The notes under the pieces: model-generated
Told to the model about the DNA's origin: nothing
The model's database searches: none
The model's input: only the letters and a program-made list of their open reading frames with translations
In this document: positions 11,327-22,602 of the stretch, piece by piece
Layout: each line of letters begins with the position of its first letter
Numbering within the stretch: position 1 is the first letter of the stretch
Assembly: GCA_036971715.1 (NCBI GenBank)
Contig: JAVHJL010000004.1
Span: 1,736,001-1,800,000 of the forward strand
Direction: 5' to 3'
Length of the DNA: 64,000 nucleotides
From: Arthrobotrys musiformis
Taxonomy: Eukaryota; Ascomycota; Orbiliomycetes; Orbiliales; Orbiliaceae
Program-made: the position numbers and the translations under genes

Positions 11327-11863
11327 GTATGGCTTTTGCAATGGTTGATTTTTGGTTATGGGAGGTTAAATACGCGGAGGATGAGGGGTTACGAGGGCTT
11401 TGGATTACGTTTTTGATACCTGGCGCATTGGCGAGTATTCTTTGTCTAAAGTCGGTGGGATGATATGATACCTATGGTTTCGGGGATGCGAGATTGTTAT
11501 GCCGGTTTGCTCTGAGTTTTTTTTTTTTTTTTAACTTGATGATGGCGGTGACGATAATGTATAATACTCTCTTGTTAGAGCAGGCTCTGATTTGGAAATG
11601 CTATAAGAGTGCCAGTTTCTTTTACAATTCTTGAACGGATCCATTTCATTATATATCGCGTTTCGTAGCCTCGTACTTCCAGAAAGTATGTGTGTATCGT
11701 ACAACCAAAGAAAAAACCCTTATCCCACTCCCATTAAACCATTATACCAGCGCGAATTCAATAAAGAAAAGAAAAAAAGTCAAGAGAGCTATAAGTTCGA
11801 GAAAAATAGATAATATAGTCCAAAATCAAAACTTTTTGAGGATCAAGCTGCTTGTGTACCTGC
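11327..11863. other. Intergenic between convergent genes
   Basis: About 540 bp of 3' UTR sequence from the two facing genes, with a 14-nt T run near 11519. No coding frame is seen. Confidence 0.6.
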
Positions 11864-13234
11864 CTAAGCGACGGGAGTTCCCTCTTCGGCGGCTTTTTCT
11901 TCCTCTTCGGTGGTGACCCTCGGCTTCTTGCTGTTGCTGGAAGCTGCGACCACGGGCTTCTCTTCGACGGCGGGGGTGTCATCTTCTGCCTTTCGCTTTG
12001 TACTGGCACCGTTGGAGGTACCCGAGCCTGATGCTGCAGAAGAAGGTCCCGCTTCCGGTGCCTTTGGCTTCTTTCGTACTGAGCCGGAGATGTCGTTTGC
12101 CCCGCTGATAATATTCTCGAACATCTTCTTCGCATCTTCCGAGCTGCCGGACATGATGCTGCTCAAGATGCCTGCCATTTGTTCCTCTCCTAGACCCGCC
12201 GGCTTGGTGGGCTGCGGTGGTGTCATCAGGTCCCTCAATCTCATTTCGAGCTCCTTGACCAAATCCTTGCCTTCTTCAACCGATTTCTCAGCTTCGTCCT
12301 TTGGTTTATCGCCGACTTTATCCCCGTCTGCTTCTTTGATCGCGGTTTCCTCCGCCTCCACCCTCTTTTTACAGCTTGCGATGGCGGATTTCATGTGTTT
12401 GACCGCCTCGTCACGACCTTTCTTCTGCTCCTCGGGTGAAACTTCGTTATCCGCGTCTCCTTCCCCACCACCTTGCGATGCGAACTCCAGCGCCAGGGAG
12501 AGCTTGTAATGTGCCTCCGTGATCAAAGTAGATTCCGTCGGGTAGAGCTCGAGTTTAATCTTCAACGACTCCTCCAAATCCACGCACGCCTGTTTGAACG
12601 ACTCCGATTCCAGCGACACCTCTCCTAGAATATCGTGCACATCTGCCAATCGTTCCTTAATCTTTCTCAAAGTCTCCGCATCTTCGGTTGCCGCTTCGAG
12701 GCGTTTGTTGAAGAACACACGTGCGAGATCGAGGATATTCCAAGCCAGCGTGAAATCATCATCATCCTCTCCATCGCCTTCGCCTTCCTCGTCATCAACG
12801 TCTTCGTAGTCTTCATCGTCGTCTACGTCGTAATTCTCATCACCTTGGAATGAAAATACACCCCCCTTCTTCAGCTTATCACTCTCTTTAAGTTCCTCGT
12901 CAACCTTTCTTTTCGCTTTTCCCTTTCCCTTGGATTTATCCCCTTCCTCCTGCGAACGTTTCTTCTCACGCGCGGCTTCACCGCTCCCGACGCCGGTGCC
13001 AAGGACATCCGATTTCTCGAGACCGCAGTGGTATAACGAACGGCCGTAGAGGTATAGGAGATCTGCGTTTTGGGGGTTTTCCTCGCCGTTGATGAGGGCT
13101 TGGAGTTCCGCGGCTGTGGCGTAGAGTTCCGCGGCCTTTGCGTACTTTTTGTGGGCGTATTCCTTTGCGGCTTCGGCGGAGATTGTGGCGAGCTTTTGGG
13201 GGTTTGGAGGGTCGGTTTCTGTTGTTGTTGACAT
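11864..13234 (-). CDS. NASP/Sim3/Hif1-type histone chaperone (SHNi-TPR)
   Basis: Single exon, 456 residues. TPR1 is at about residues 20-75. A long Asp/Glu tract (about 135-160) interrupts TPR2, which is the diagnostic layout of the SHNi-TPR family. The conserved segment ESFKQACVDLEESLKIKLEL continues into STLITEAHYKLSLALEFA. The C-terminal half is a long helix (KKRVEAEETAIKEADGD and neighbours), then a disordered tail with Lys/Arg motifs (KRKAEDD, SKKPRV) that could be a nuclear localisation signal. Relatives bind H3-H4 and deliver H3 or the CENP-A homologue to chromatin. The acidic insert is thought to contact histones. The protein is expected in nucleus and cytoplasm. No N-terminal truncation is apparent. 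Confidence 0.93.
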   Translation of the reverse strand: MSTTTETDPPNPQKLATISAEAAKEYAHKKYAKAAELYATAAELQALINGEENPQNADLLYLYGRSLYHCGLEKSDVLGTGVGSGEAAREKKRSQEEGDKSKGKGKAKRKVDEELKESDKLKKGGVFSFQGDENYDVDDDEDYEDVDDEEGEGDGEDDDDFTLAWNILDLARVFFNKRLEAATEDAETLRKIKERLADVHDILGEVSLESESFKQACVDLEESLKIKLELYPTESTLITEAHYKLSLALEFASQGGGEGDADNEVSPEEQKKGRDEAVKHMKSAIASCKKRVEAEETAIKEADGDKVGDKPKDEAEKSVEEGKDLVKELEMRLRDLMTPPQPTKPAGLGEEQMAGILSSIMSGSSEDAKKMFENIISGANDISGSVRKKPKAPEAGPSSAASGSGTSNGASTKRKAEDDTPAVEEKPVVAASSNSKKPRVTTEEEEKAAEEGTPVA

Positions 13235-14289
13235 CTTTTTATATTTTGCTGGGATTTTGATAGGGGGTTTTATTTGAGGGATTGGATTTGTTCGGGTGGT
13301 TTGGAGGGTTTGAAGTTGATGGTTTGGTTTGGTGGTTTTGAGTGAAGCGTGGTCGTTGGTGGAAGACGCGAGGGAGGATGTTGGAGATGGGATGAATAGC
13401 CGTGCGTGCGCCGTTTGTTGGTGGCGTAGAATTTACACACGCGTTTTTTAAAACGGTAAATGCGAACATCACATGGATTCGAAAACGTGTTGCGGGTGTT
13501 GTATTATTGGGCTACAAATATAGGTTATCCCCTTGCAGTCGAGTACAGGGTTTCTAGTAGCTACCGTACGGGTAACTGGCAGACTTACGAGTTGACGCTG
13601 AATTCAAGACGCAAGTCGATTTACGATCTTATTTTAGTTAGACTAAGGCCCTCAAGTCTGTTACAGATCCTTTATAATTAAGTCACCTTCAAGCCGGCTC
13701 CCAGGTCTGCGAAATTCCTCTACGGTAGTTTCGAGACTGATCCCCTTGCGGTTTTCTAGATACTCTGCAAATGACCTTTTTTTAAAAAAAAAAAAAAGAA
13801 AGAAAGAAAGAAAGAAAGAAAAATATTAAACAAACTCCAAACAAAGGCCTGCTTTGTGACGTCTGGGTACGAGAATATATAAACCTATAAATAAACTTGT
13901 AGGCCCATGATCAGACCTATAAGTCGACCTATCGATAAAAAGATAGGTAGGCCCGGTCTCAGTCCTAGACGTCGCGAAGGGGGCGGTAGGCCCATAGGTA
14001 GGAATGTAGGTGGAAAGGTCCATAGAAAGATAGGTAGTATTGCCCTCGTACCCAGGTAGTGTGGTTGGCGGGAATTAATTGCTTAAGTTGAAATTTACGT
14101 ATGTAGTCAGCGCCTGGATTCGAGGCTAGTATGTAGTGTACGATTGCATGCGGCACTCGTAGTTTGCATGAGTTTGAAGCTTGTTGTATGTATGTGGATT
14201 CTTTCATCTTGGAGGGCCATATAGCTTAGCCGTTATCAGGCGCGCGATTTCCTCACGGGTTTCCTATAATTATTACGATAATTTAGTAT
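13235..14289. other. Intergenic with simple and short dispersed repeats
   Basis: Contains an A run followed by a GAAA microsatellite (13784-13823). A tract at about 13890-14040 reuses the words GTAGGCCCAT (near 13900 and 13987) and AAGATAGGTAG (near 13939 and 14026). No gene is seen. The 3' UTR of the ankyrin gene probably reaches into the right end. Confidence 0.55.
13784..13823. repeat. A-run plus (GAAA)n microsatellite
   Basis: Fourteen A residues are followed by about six and a half GAAA units. It is a simple sequence repeat in the intergenic region downstream of the ankyrin gene. Confidence 0.9.
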
Positions 14290-17200
14290 TCATGCATGTA
14301 TTGTTTCTTTATTTTTCTCCCTGAAGGATTGCGTGAAATATCTCACCAGAATTTTAGCCCATCCAGCTTGACCCATCTTGTCAATGTAGTATGATTCGAG
14401 GAGCTGAAAAACAGATGTGCCCTCCGAGGTGTAGTCTAGCGGCGTCCTCCCACTCTTAGATACCAGCTCTATATTTGCGCCCCTTTGAAGAAGCATTGAC
14501 GTAATGTCGAGGTTACAGCGGTCTAGTGCTATCGATAAGGGACACTATCAATCTCTTTTTTAGCAGAGCCCAATATAAATAAATGTAATATAGTATTCAT
14601 ACTGTGACCAACAAAAACATACCTGTGTGTTCTAAATTTATTTCATGCATATAGTGAAGCGAAATATTAGTCGTCGTTAGTCTATGCATAATCGCACAAA
14701 GATTTCCAGATCTAATGCAAAGAAGGGAGAAAAATATTTAAATGTGGAGCTACGGAGTAGGGGGTCGGACTCACCAGCTTCTGGACTTCGACCGAACGAG
14801 CTTTAAAGTCGTTGATGGTTCGGAATTCGAGGACCATCTCCGCGATCTACGAGACACGAGAAGGATATTGTCAGCTACTTTAACTAACTGAATAGGTAGA
14901 TACAGGCCAATATGCATGGTGTAACATACGGCTTCCCCTAAATCTGCTTTGTAGTCGACTGCGCCCCCGGGATTTAAACTTGCTCCTTTGTCAAGCAAGG
15001 TACGAGCAGTTTCCGCATGTCCACGAGCTACAGCGTGCGATAGCGCCGCCCACCCTATCCCATCCGTTGAATCAATATCAAATCCGCCCATTTCAAGCAG
15101 TAGTTGGACGGTAGCAGTACGGCCGTTTCGTGCTGCGACTGATAACAATGTCTGGCCCCACTCGTCTTTAATACCAGGGTGAATCTTGACTTCCTCAAGC
15201 AATAGTTTTACAACCGCTGTAAAGCCGCTTGCCGTTGCATCCAATAATGCTGAGTGCAAACCCTCCTTTACACGGTTAAAATTAAACTCAACGATCCCAC
15301 TTATCTCAGGGCTGAGTAGCGCTTTTGTGAGAAACGGTTTTTCCATGTCTGGGTACGAGACAAAAGATATATCTTTGAGCAGCAGTTTAACAACAGCTTC
15401 GTCGCCGCTCCTTGACGCATATGAGAGTGGCGTGTCTCCCTTTGTATCCCCTACAACGAAATCAATTTTGCATCCTGCCTCTATCAGAAGGCTAGCAATG
15501 GAGTCATGTCCATTTTTCAATGCCCACAATAGTGGTGTCCGCCTGAACTTGTCCGTAACGTTAAGATCAACCTTCTGTGTGTCAATCAAGAGTCGGGCGA
15601 TAGATTCGTAACCGTATTCTGCAGCATACAATAGCGGCGTCCTTTCAGAGCCGTTTTTGTAACCAAGATCCACTTTGCCTGTTTCAAGTAGGAGCTTGAC
15701 AATAGTCTCATTGCCTTGTCGTGCCGCATACAATAGCGGCGTCTCTCCCGAAGTATCTCTCGAATCGGGATCGACTTTCTTTGTTGCAAGCAAAAGTCGG
15801 GCGACAGATTCGTAACCGTGTATTATAGCATACAATAGCGGTGTTCTTCCGGACTTGTCTTTGCAATTGGGATCTACTTTCTTTGTCTGAAGTAGGAGCT
15901 TGACGATGGTATCATAGCCATATTGTGCTGCATACGATAACGGCGCCCTTTCATCATCCCCTAAATTAGGATCGGTCTTCTCCACCGAAAGCAAAAACCG
16001 AACAAGACCCTCATCTCTGGCTCGTACGGCAAATAATAGTGGCGTGCGGTTCTTATTGTCTGCTATGTTAGGGTCAACCTGGCCCGATTCAACCAGGAGC
16101 TTGATAAGGCTCTCAGAGCTGGTCTCAGAGCTGGACTCGTCCTGAGACTCCAGAGAGGAAGCCTCGAGCTCATAGCACTGCTTTGTTGCATATAATAACG
16201 GCGTCATTCCCCAAACATCCCTCAAGTTGGCATCGACCTTCTGTGTCGCAAGCAAAAGCTTGCAAATATTTTCATCGCCATTTAGTACAGCTAATGATAG
16301 CGGCGCTCGCGCTCGTTCATCGCCCACTATGTTAGGGTCAACTTGGCCCGTTTCAAGTAACATGCTGACAATATCCTCGTCGGAATTGAATATTGCGTTT
16401 GATAGTAAGGTCTTTTGCTCCGAGACAAGTGGTCCCAGCCTCCCACCAGAGGTATACTTGAAATTAAGGTCAGCCTTTCCCGTCTTTAGAATTAGCTTGA
16501 GGACAACTGTATTTCCCTGCGACACAGCAAGGAAAAGCATGTTGTGAATTTCGCGTTCATCGAATTCGATTTTAGCCTTGGCTGCCTTTATAGAAACTAA
16601 CACTGATATAGCACGATTCCCACTGAAGAGCCCATAAGCTAGCGGTGTCCCAAGAAGGTCATCCCTCTGGTCGATGGAAGCCCCTGCCTTCAGAAGTAGA
16701 TCAACAGTCGTTACATGCCCGTTCAAAACAGCATATACTATGGGTGTCCGAGACATTGTATCCGTGGAATTGACATCTACCCCCTTTCTAAACGGCAGTG
16801 AGATACCCTTCCAGCGGCCACCAATACCCCCCAGAAGTAGCTCAACAACGTAATCGAACCCATTTTCTGCAGCCCAAGATAGGGCGGTCCTCCCATACGT
16901 CTCGTCTTCGGAATCCAGGTCAATTTCCCCGTCGATATCTCTTTCAAGCAGGTTTAATATGGCTGTTATAAGCCCGAAATATGAGGCCAGCATCAGAGTA
17001 GTAAATCCTTTCGGGAAATCGCTTTTGGTGGTGGCCCAATAAACGCGAAACCAAGTCAAGTAACGTTTCGAGCTTGTGTCGCATAACTTCAAGATTGATT
17101 TCGTCTCTGACTCATTGGACCTATATTCGGGCGCTGTTGGATCGAGCTTGGCCTTTGATTCGTGGAGGTGTATCGTCCAGTGTTTAGCAGAATAGTCAAG

Positions 17201-18766
17201 AAATACGTAATTCTTGACATATTCATCTACCGTGTCACCCGTTCCCTCCTCCTCAAGGGGCTGGTCTTCGAATTCCCGGAAAAGTAAACACCGGACGCAA
17301 ATATTGGCAAGGACACCATGAGCATCATGCAGCTGGAAGGTGCATTTCCACTCCACGACATTGGTTTGTCCGAGTTGGGGCGTTTTGCTTTCCCGAAGCA
17401 AGAATTCCTTCAGAGTTTGGTGGAGCAGGTATATCCTCGAATCTTTGATTATTATCAAAAAGCCGCATATCTCCCGAATATTCTGGCGAAAGCGGACACC
17501 CTCTTCTAGACGTAGATCGCCGTATGACTGGTGGTTATCTTTAAGGGCCAAAGCGAGACACATCTCTTCCGGAGACAAAGGCCGCACTGCTGCGACTACT
17601 ATTTGTAAAAGTTTCTTGGCCTTTTCGAAATCGCGGCTTTTGGACAGAATTTTCTCATATGTTCCATCAACTGTCTGTGAGACCTGGGTAATGGCTTCAG
17701 ATATGCCGGTACTATCAATATTAATCTCTCTTTCAATCAAATCGAGAGTGAGATAGACCCAAAGATAGGTCCTATGAGGCGTGCTCATAAGTTTCCGTAA
17801 TAAAAGATCTTCGTCTTCGGGTTCGAGTTGGTGTCGTATCCCGATATCCTCGACTCTGGCTTTTATAAAGATATCGATTTCCGAGGAAATCCCTTCTGCT
17901 TCTGCTCCGGTTTCTCCACTCAAGTGGATGACCTGCGATCGAGGGTACCCCGTCAAACCGTGTCGGATATCGCCATATGGCCGGCTGATTAAAAGAAACT
18001 TTAGATTGGGGGCATTGGTAGAGCTGTCTAGCTTGCGTAACGCTTTGAGAAGCTCGGTCCTGTTGTTCCTTTCGCATTCATCGATTGCGTCAAAAAGGCA
18101 GACGATTTCGTTACTTTTAACGCCGGTTTCGCTAGGTATAGCACCCGGACAGTTGTTTTCTGCAACGGCGAGGAGAGTTCCCCAGAGTTCGGTAAACGAG
18201 CTGAAGATTTTCCCGCCGACTTCGAAACGTTCGAGGATGTCTTCGGAGAGTAGTTCGATTTTCTGTCTGAAAATCTGGTGCAAAATGCAGCAGAGTGCAT
18301 TGACGACGCTCTTCTGATCCTCAACGTCGTCCTTGAAGAAGAAGTAACATGTTGTTCGATATTTGGTGGTCGTGAGAACGGAATCGATTAGATATTTCGC
18401 AAGAACCGACTTTCCACACCCAGGGTCTGCGGAAACCCAAAGCGCCGTTGACTTGCTCTCCTGCCACTCTCGAAACCGCTCATGAGCTACAAACCACTCG
18501 CATGTTCCGGGGACCCTGTCCGGGTTCCGGTCTTTGTGATCTTGGTATGATGTCTTGTAGAGCTTTTGTAGGACGTCTGATTTCCTCGCCCTCAATTTTT
18601 CGGATTTATCTTGACCGTCGGTGTTGATATGCCTAACCGAGAGTTGAGTAAATATGTAGTGATAGCGCTGCGAATGAGCTTACCCATGATTAATTATAGT
18701 GCCTTGGAATCCGATGCGGCATGCCGTATTGTTGAACACGTCCCTTCCCGTATCATCTATTGCCAT
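14290..18766 (-). CDS. NACHT-ankyrin NLR-like protein
   Basis: Four-exon model in minus-strand order: 18766-18684, 18632-14930, 14846-14775, 14544-14290 (1370 residues). Exon 1 starts at ATG 18766 and splices in frame; no ATG exists at the start of the long second exon. An N-terminal stretch of about 70 residues leads to GTCEWFVAHERFREW, the sequence that typically precedes fungal NACHT domains. Walker A is DPGCGKS (about 97-103) and Walker B is VCLFDAIDE (about 205-213). A winged-helix-like region follows, then about 15 ankyrin repeats from roughly residue 570. Several repeats are near copies (RTPLLYA, VKLLLETGKVD). Such genes act in non-self recognition or heterokaryon incompatibility in fungi. 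No N-terminal effector domain (HET, Patatin, PNP) is seen. The final junction is uncertain: a relic exon lies in the last intron (see findings). Confidence 0.85.
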
Positions 18767-19461
18767 TGTACTAGTTCTTGCGACTAGTGCGAATCAAAAG
18801 GTTCTAATAGGGTAGAATGCATGTGGCCAAATGTCGTCGTATGTTTAATCCCTTTCTTCAATTAGCAATGCGATTGATCCAAAGCATGTATGCATGCATG
18901 TAGTATACATACATACTGAACTGAGGCTAGTTTTGCAGTCTCGTACCCCGCTTCTCGAGACCTGAGAATTGAAGCCCCTCACACTGTGCGCCAAGAGGGC
19001 CCTTACAATGCATTGTTCGGCCCTTTGGGCCTCTAGGTTCGTGGGTATCTTGAAACAAACGCTGGCTGTTTGTGTTGTGTGTGTGGTCTTTTTTGTCACC
19101 TATTTTCTAACTGAAGTTGATTTGGATCAATAGATATCAACGTCTTGACGTCAAAAAGTGCTTTTAAAACTGAAAATGGAGTTAAAAAAGTCAAGGCTTT
19201 GCGGGTAGGGAATGCCATTCTCTGGGATAAGATTGGGGGCTTCCGCACGGTTGCAGTAGTCAATTGGCAAGTTTTCAACTGCTCCAGACCAGATAAGCTA
19301 TAGCTGCCTCCAGTCAAGTTTAGCTCTAGCTTGATATCTTGCGCCTGTCTTTAGCTCTGCGGACTATCCATCACGTAGTCTCGTGACCACACCTTTTGTT
19401 GTATCCACGAACCACCTCGAACCTCACGATACCAATTATCGGGCCTCCAAACACCAAAACG
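18767..19461. other. Divergent intergenic region
   Basis: About 700 bp between the NLR gene and the polymerase gene, which point away from each other. It contains TATG/CATG-rich palindromic sequence near 18885-18915. No coding frame is supported. Confidence 0.5.
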
Positions 19462-22076
19462 ATGGCAGACAGCCAACCCATCCCTCCATCCTCTCCTACG
19501 GCCCGGGAGCGCCTCGGCGGAATGACCATTGACGATGAAGACCAAATACCCGAACAAGCGCGAGAAGAGGAAGAAGAAGAAGAGGACCTCTACAGCTCCC
19601 ACCCGCTCCCACCGCCCCGAAAACCAGCTCCAAAAACAGCTCCCATCTTCGCAAACTGGAAACGAAAACAACTTTCCCCTCCTCCGCCGTCTTCTTCAGC
19701 TGTAGATCTATCATCCGACCCCTTTCACCCGTTGAATTCCTCACAATTCCCGGCTCCTAGACCCCGTGAGGCGCCTCCTCGCGGTCAACCTACCCGACCT
19801 GCTGCCCCGCCCAGGATATTAGCCGTTGATATCCCGCCGTCCTCGTTACGGCCTTTGGCGTTTAGGATTTTTACGAAGAAGCATAATCTCACGTTAAAAT
19901 CCGAGGCATTGGCCTTACTCTGCAGCTTCATCGGTCGAAAATGCGGGGCGGATTGGAAAACGAGCGGATCGGCGGAGAAGCTGCTGGAGGAGGTGGCGAG
20001 GACGTGGAAGAGGAACGAAGGTACCGCTGCGATTCTCGTGGATGGGAACGATGCTCTCAAAGCTGTGATTAGAGACTTGGAAGTCGAGGGTCCCGGGGCG
20101 AATAAAGCTAGTTTACTCACTAGAGGTGAGAGCTTTGATTTCGCCGGAGCTGGTGGTATGAATACCGCTTCCCCCGCCGGGGACGACGACGGAGAAGGAT
20201 CCTCGCAGTTACAACCTGCCGGGAAGATGGTTATTGCTTCCAAAACCGGGCCCAATCTTGAAGATATAAACCCGAAGGATTACATACACGTAATCGACGC
20301 CTTCGCGCAGCCGAAATATAAATACAACCACTCGAGAAAACAGTTTGAACGGTTCGTCAGCGCCTATTTTGGCATCATCCTCTTCTCTGCTTTCAACTTG
20401 ATGGATCCGGGCATAAGTTGACTCTAAGGCACTTTCGGGTCGATACTTTTTTATATCACGCAGAGGACAAAAACCGTCGTTACTTCCGGATGCTACCTCG
20501 AAAGCTCAAATATTCTTGACGAGATACTATCTAATCCACCACCGCCTCCTTCGTAACCCCTCATTCCAACCTCCCACTTTCGCGCCTTCGAATAGTATGA
20601 CATCACGGGGTACGAAGACATACTTCAAAATCACACCGATAGCACATTTACTCGGCCGTAGCGGCAGACCATTCTTTATTTTTGGACTACTATCAACATC
20701 CCCGGATACAGGACAATTAATGCTGGAGGATCCAACGGGATCGATACAGCTGGATATCACACACGCGAGACCAATACCCGAAGACGGCGTGTGGTTCTGC
20801 CCGGGAAGCTTTGTAGTCGTAGATGGAACATTTGAAGCAGATGGACGGTTTACGGCATACACTATCGGACAGCCTCCGAGCGAACGGAGGGAAACTTCGG
20901 CGGAGGTATTCGGTCATATGGACTTTCTGGGGATTAATATGCCCTTAGAATTCTCGACCGGTGGCGGGGGTGGAAGAGGGTTACGACTTGCGGAGAAAAG
21001 ACTAGCGAATGAAGGGAAGGGGAAGGTAGTAGTGTTGAGTCAAGTACATTTGGACTTACCGAAGACTCACGAAGCACTTACCAAGCTATTTGAGAAATGG
21101 GAGACTGAAGCGAATGGAGAAGATGAAGTTGAGGTACCGGCTGTGGTAATCATGTGTGGAGGGTTCGTGAGCGATGGGTTTGGAGTCGGGAATGGTAGTC
21201 TGGGGTATAAAGAAGCACTGGACACTTTTGCGGTCACAATAGGTCCGTTTAATACGTTACTTACGAGGACAACGTTCGTACTTGTACCGTCGGACGGGGA
21301 TCCATGGGGTGCAGCATTCACTGGAGGAGCGAGCGGGGCGTTACCTCGGAAGGGTGTCCCCGATGTATTTCCGGGGAAGCTGAAGAGGGTGTTTACAGTT
21401 GCTAACAACGCTATAAATAAAAAGGACGGCGGTGGTGGAAGGGTAGTATTAGGAAGCAACCCGTGTAGAATTGGGTATTTTACACGGGAGATCGTAGTAT
21501 TCAGAGACGACCTGGGAGCAAGGTTTGTCAGGAATGCTGTGAGGTTTAAGGCCCTGAACAGCAATGATGATACCGGCGAATCCACCCAGGCAGGCAAAAA
21601 TGGGGAAGGACATGAAATGGACGTCGATGGACTTTCTGGAGCCAATGACCTGCCTAGTACGCAACAGGAAGAAGAGGAAACGACACCGGTACAGAATGTG
21701 GTACCGGACAGTGTCAAGATGGCGAGAAAGGTATTTATTCTCCATCACCCTATAGACATATACCGTGCAAAGCTAATTGTCCTTTCTACAGTTGGTAAAA
21801 ACGATCCTCGACCAGTCCTACCTCTCACCCTATCCAGTCAACATAAGACCCGTCCTGTGGGATTATACCCACGCTTTAACACTATTTCCTCTACCGAATT
21901 ACCTGATCCTAGCAGATTCTTCGACGCCGCCGTTTACGGTGACCTACGAAGGATGTCATGTTGTTAACCCTGGGGCGTTTTTGGTGGCGGATGAGAGGAG
22001 GAAGGCGAGGTTTGCGGAGTTCGTAGTCGGTGCGCAGGCTGGAGCCGGCGGGAAGGTGGTGGATTTTGTTTACTAG
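19462..22076 (+). CDS. DPB2: DNA polymerase epsilon subunit B
   Basis: Three exons: 19462-20351, 20464-21730, 21792-22076 (813 residues). ATG 19462 (MADSQPIPP) is the first in-frame ATG. Residues 1-120 are disordered and Pro/Ser-rich. A helical N-terminal domain follows (FTKKHNLTLKSEALALLCSF), which in yeast contacts the GINS subunit Psf1. Then come an OB fold (LLGRSGRPFFIFGLLS onward) and an inactivated calcineurin-like phosphoesterase domain (VVIMCGGFVSDGFG ... PCRIGYFTREIVVFRDDL). The C-terminus reads ILDQSYLSPYPVNIRPVLWD and EGCHVVNPGAF, which is diagnostic for B-family polymerase small subunits. The intron-1 donor GTTCGT is unusual, but the splice restores QFERGQKPSLLPD in frame. It acts in leading-strand replication and CMG assembly in the nucleus. 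Confidence 0.93.
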
Positions 22077-22602
22077 GGTTATTTATAGAAAGGCATTGGG
22101 TACGGAAATTTTACATAATATAGTAATCTAGTACCTACAGGTGATGCATGGTGCTACATTGGTTACGTGTATATGAACGGTATTGGGAATACTCCCCGGT
22201 GTGGTATTTCAGGTTCTAGTTGCGTTGTTAACTTAGGCATAGTCTCGAGGCTGGGATTAAATCCAGCACCGCATCATAAAAGTACAGCGTGTAGCACTTT
22301 GATCGCTCATCTCATTTATTTATTTCCCGCTTTCTTTTACCACCGACATTTCGCTATTCATTAATACAACAAGGGCGGGAGGAAGATTGTAATGAAACAA
22401 AAAAAAAAGGAGCCAAATGCACCTCAAAACAATTCTCAACAAAGGCTAGGTCGCCAATCAAAAGGTTGACCCCAAAAAGGATAAGGGACGGACAAAAAAA
22501 AAGAGAGGCTTTATAGATTCAACTCCTCATTATGCACTGTCGTTCCGTCGTCTCTTAGATGTGCCGATGAATTTCTGTATAGGCTTTGCCACATAAACCT
22601 GT
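22077..22602. other. Intergenic between convergent genes
   Basis: About 525 bp of 3' flanking sequence shared by the polymerase subunit and the TBC gene. A runs occur near 22400 and 22494. No gene is seen. A short inverted word, GCTGG...CCAGC, lies near 22250. Confidence 0.55.

Noticed and set aside
18595..18632. Translation start at the beginning of the long NLR exon (18595)
   Set aside because: That codon is TTG. An upstream exon with a proper ATG (18766) splices in frame and extends the conserved N-terminus.
19396..22076. Search for a biosynthetic or defence gene cluster around the polymerase/TBC/NLR genes
   Set aside because: Neighbours are unrelated housekeeping genes with independent orientation. 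There is no shared pathway, no backbone enzyme and no transposon, so no cluster is claimed.
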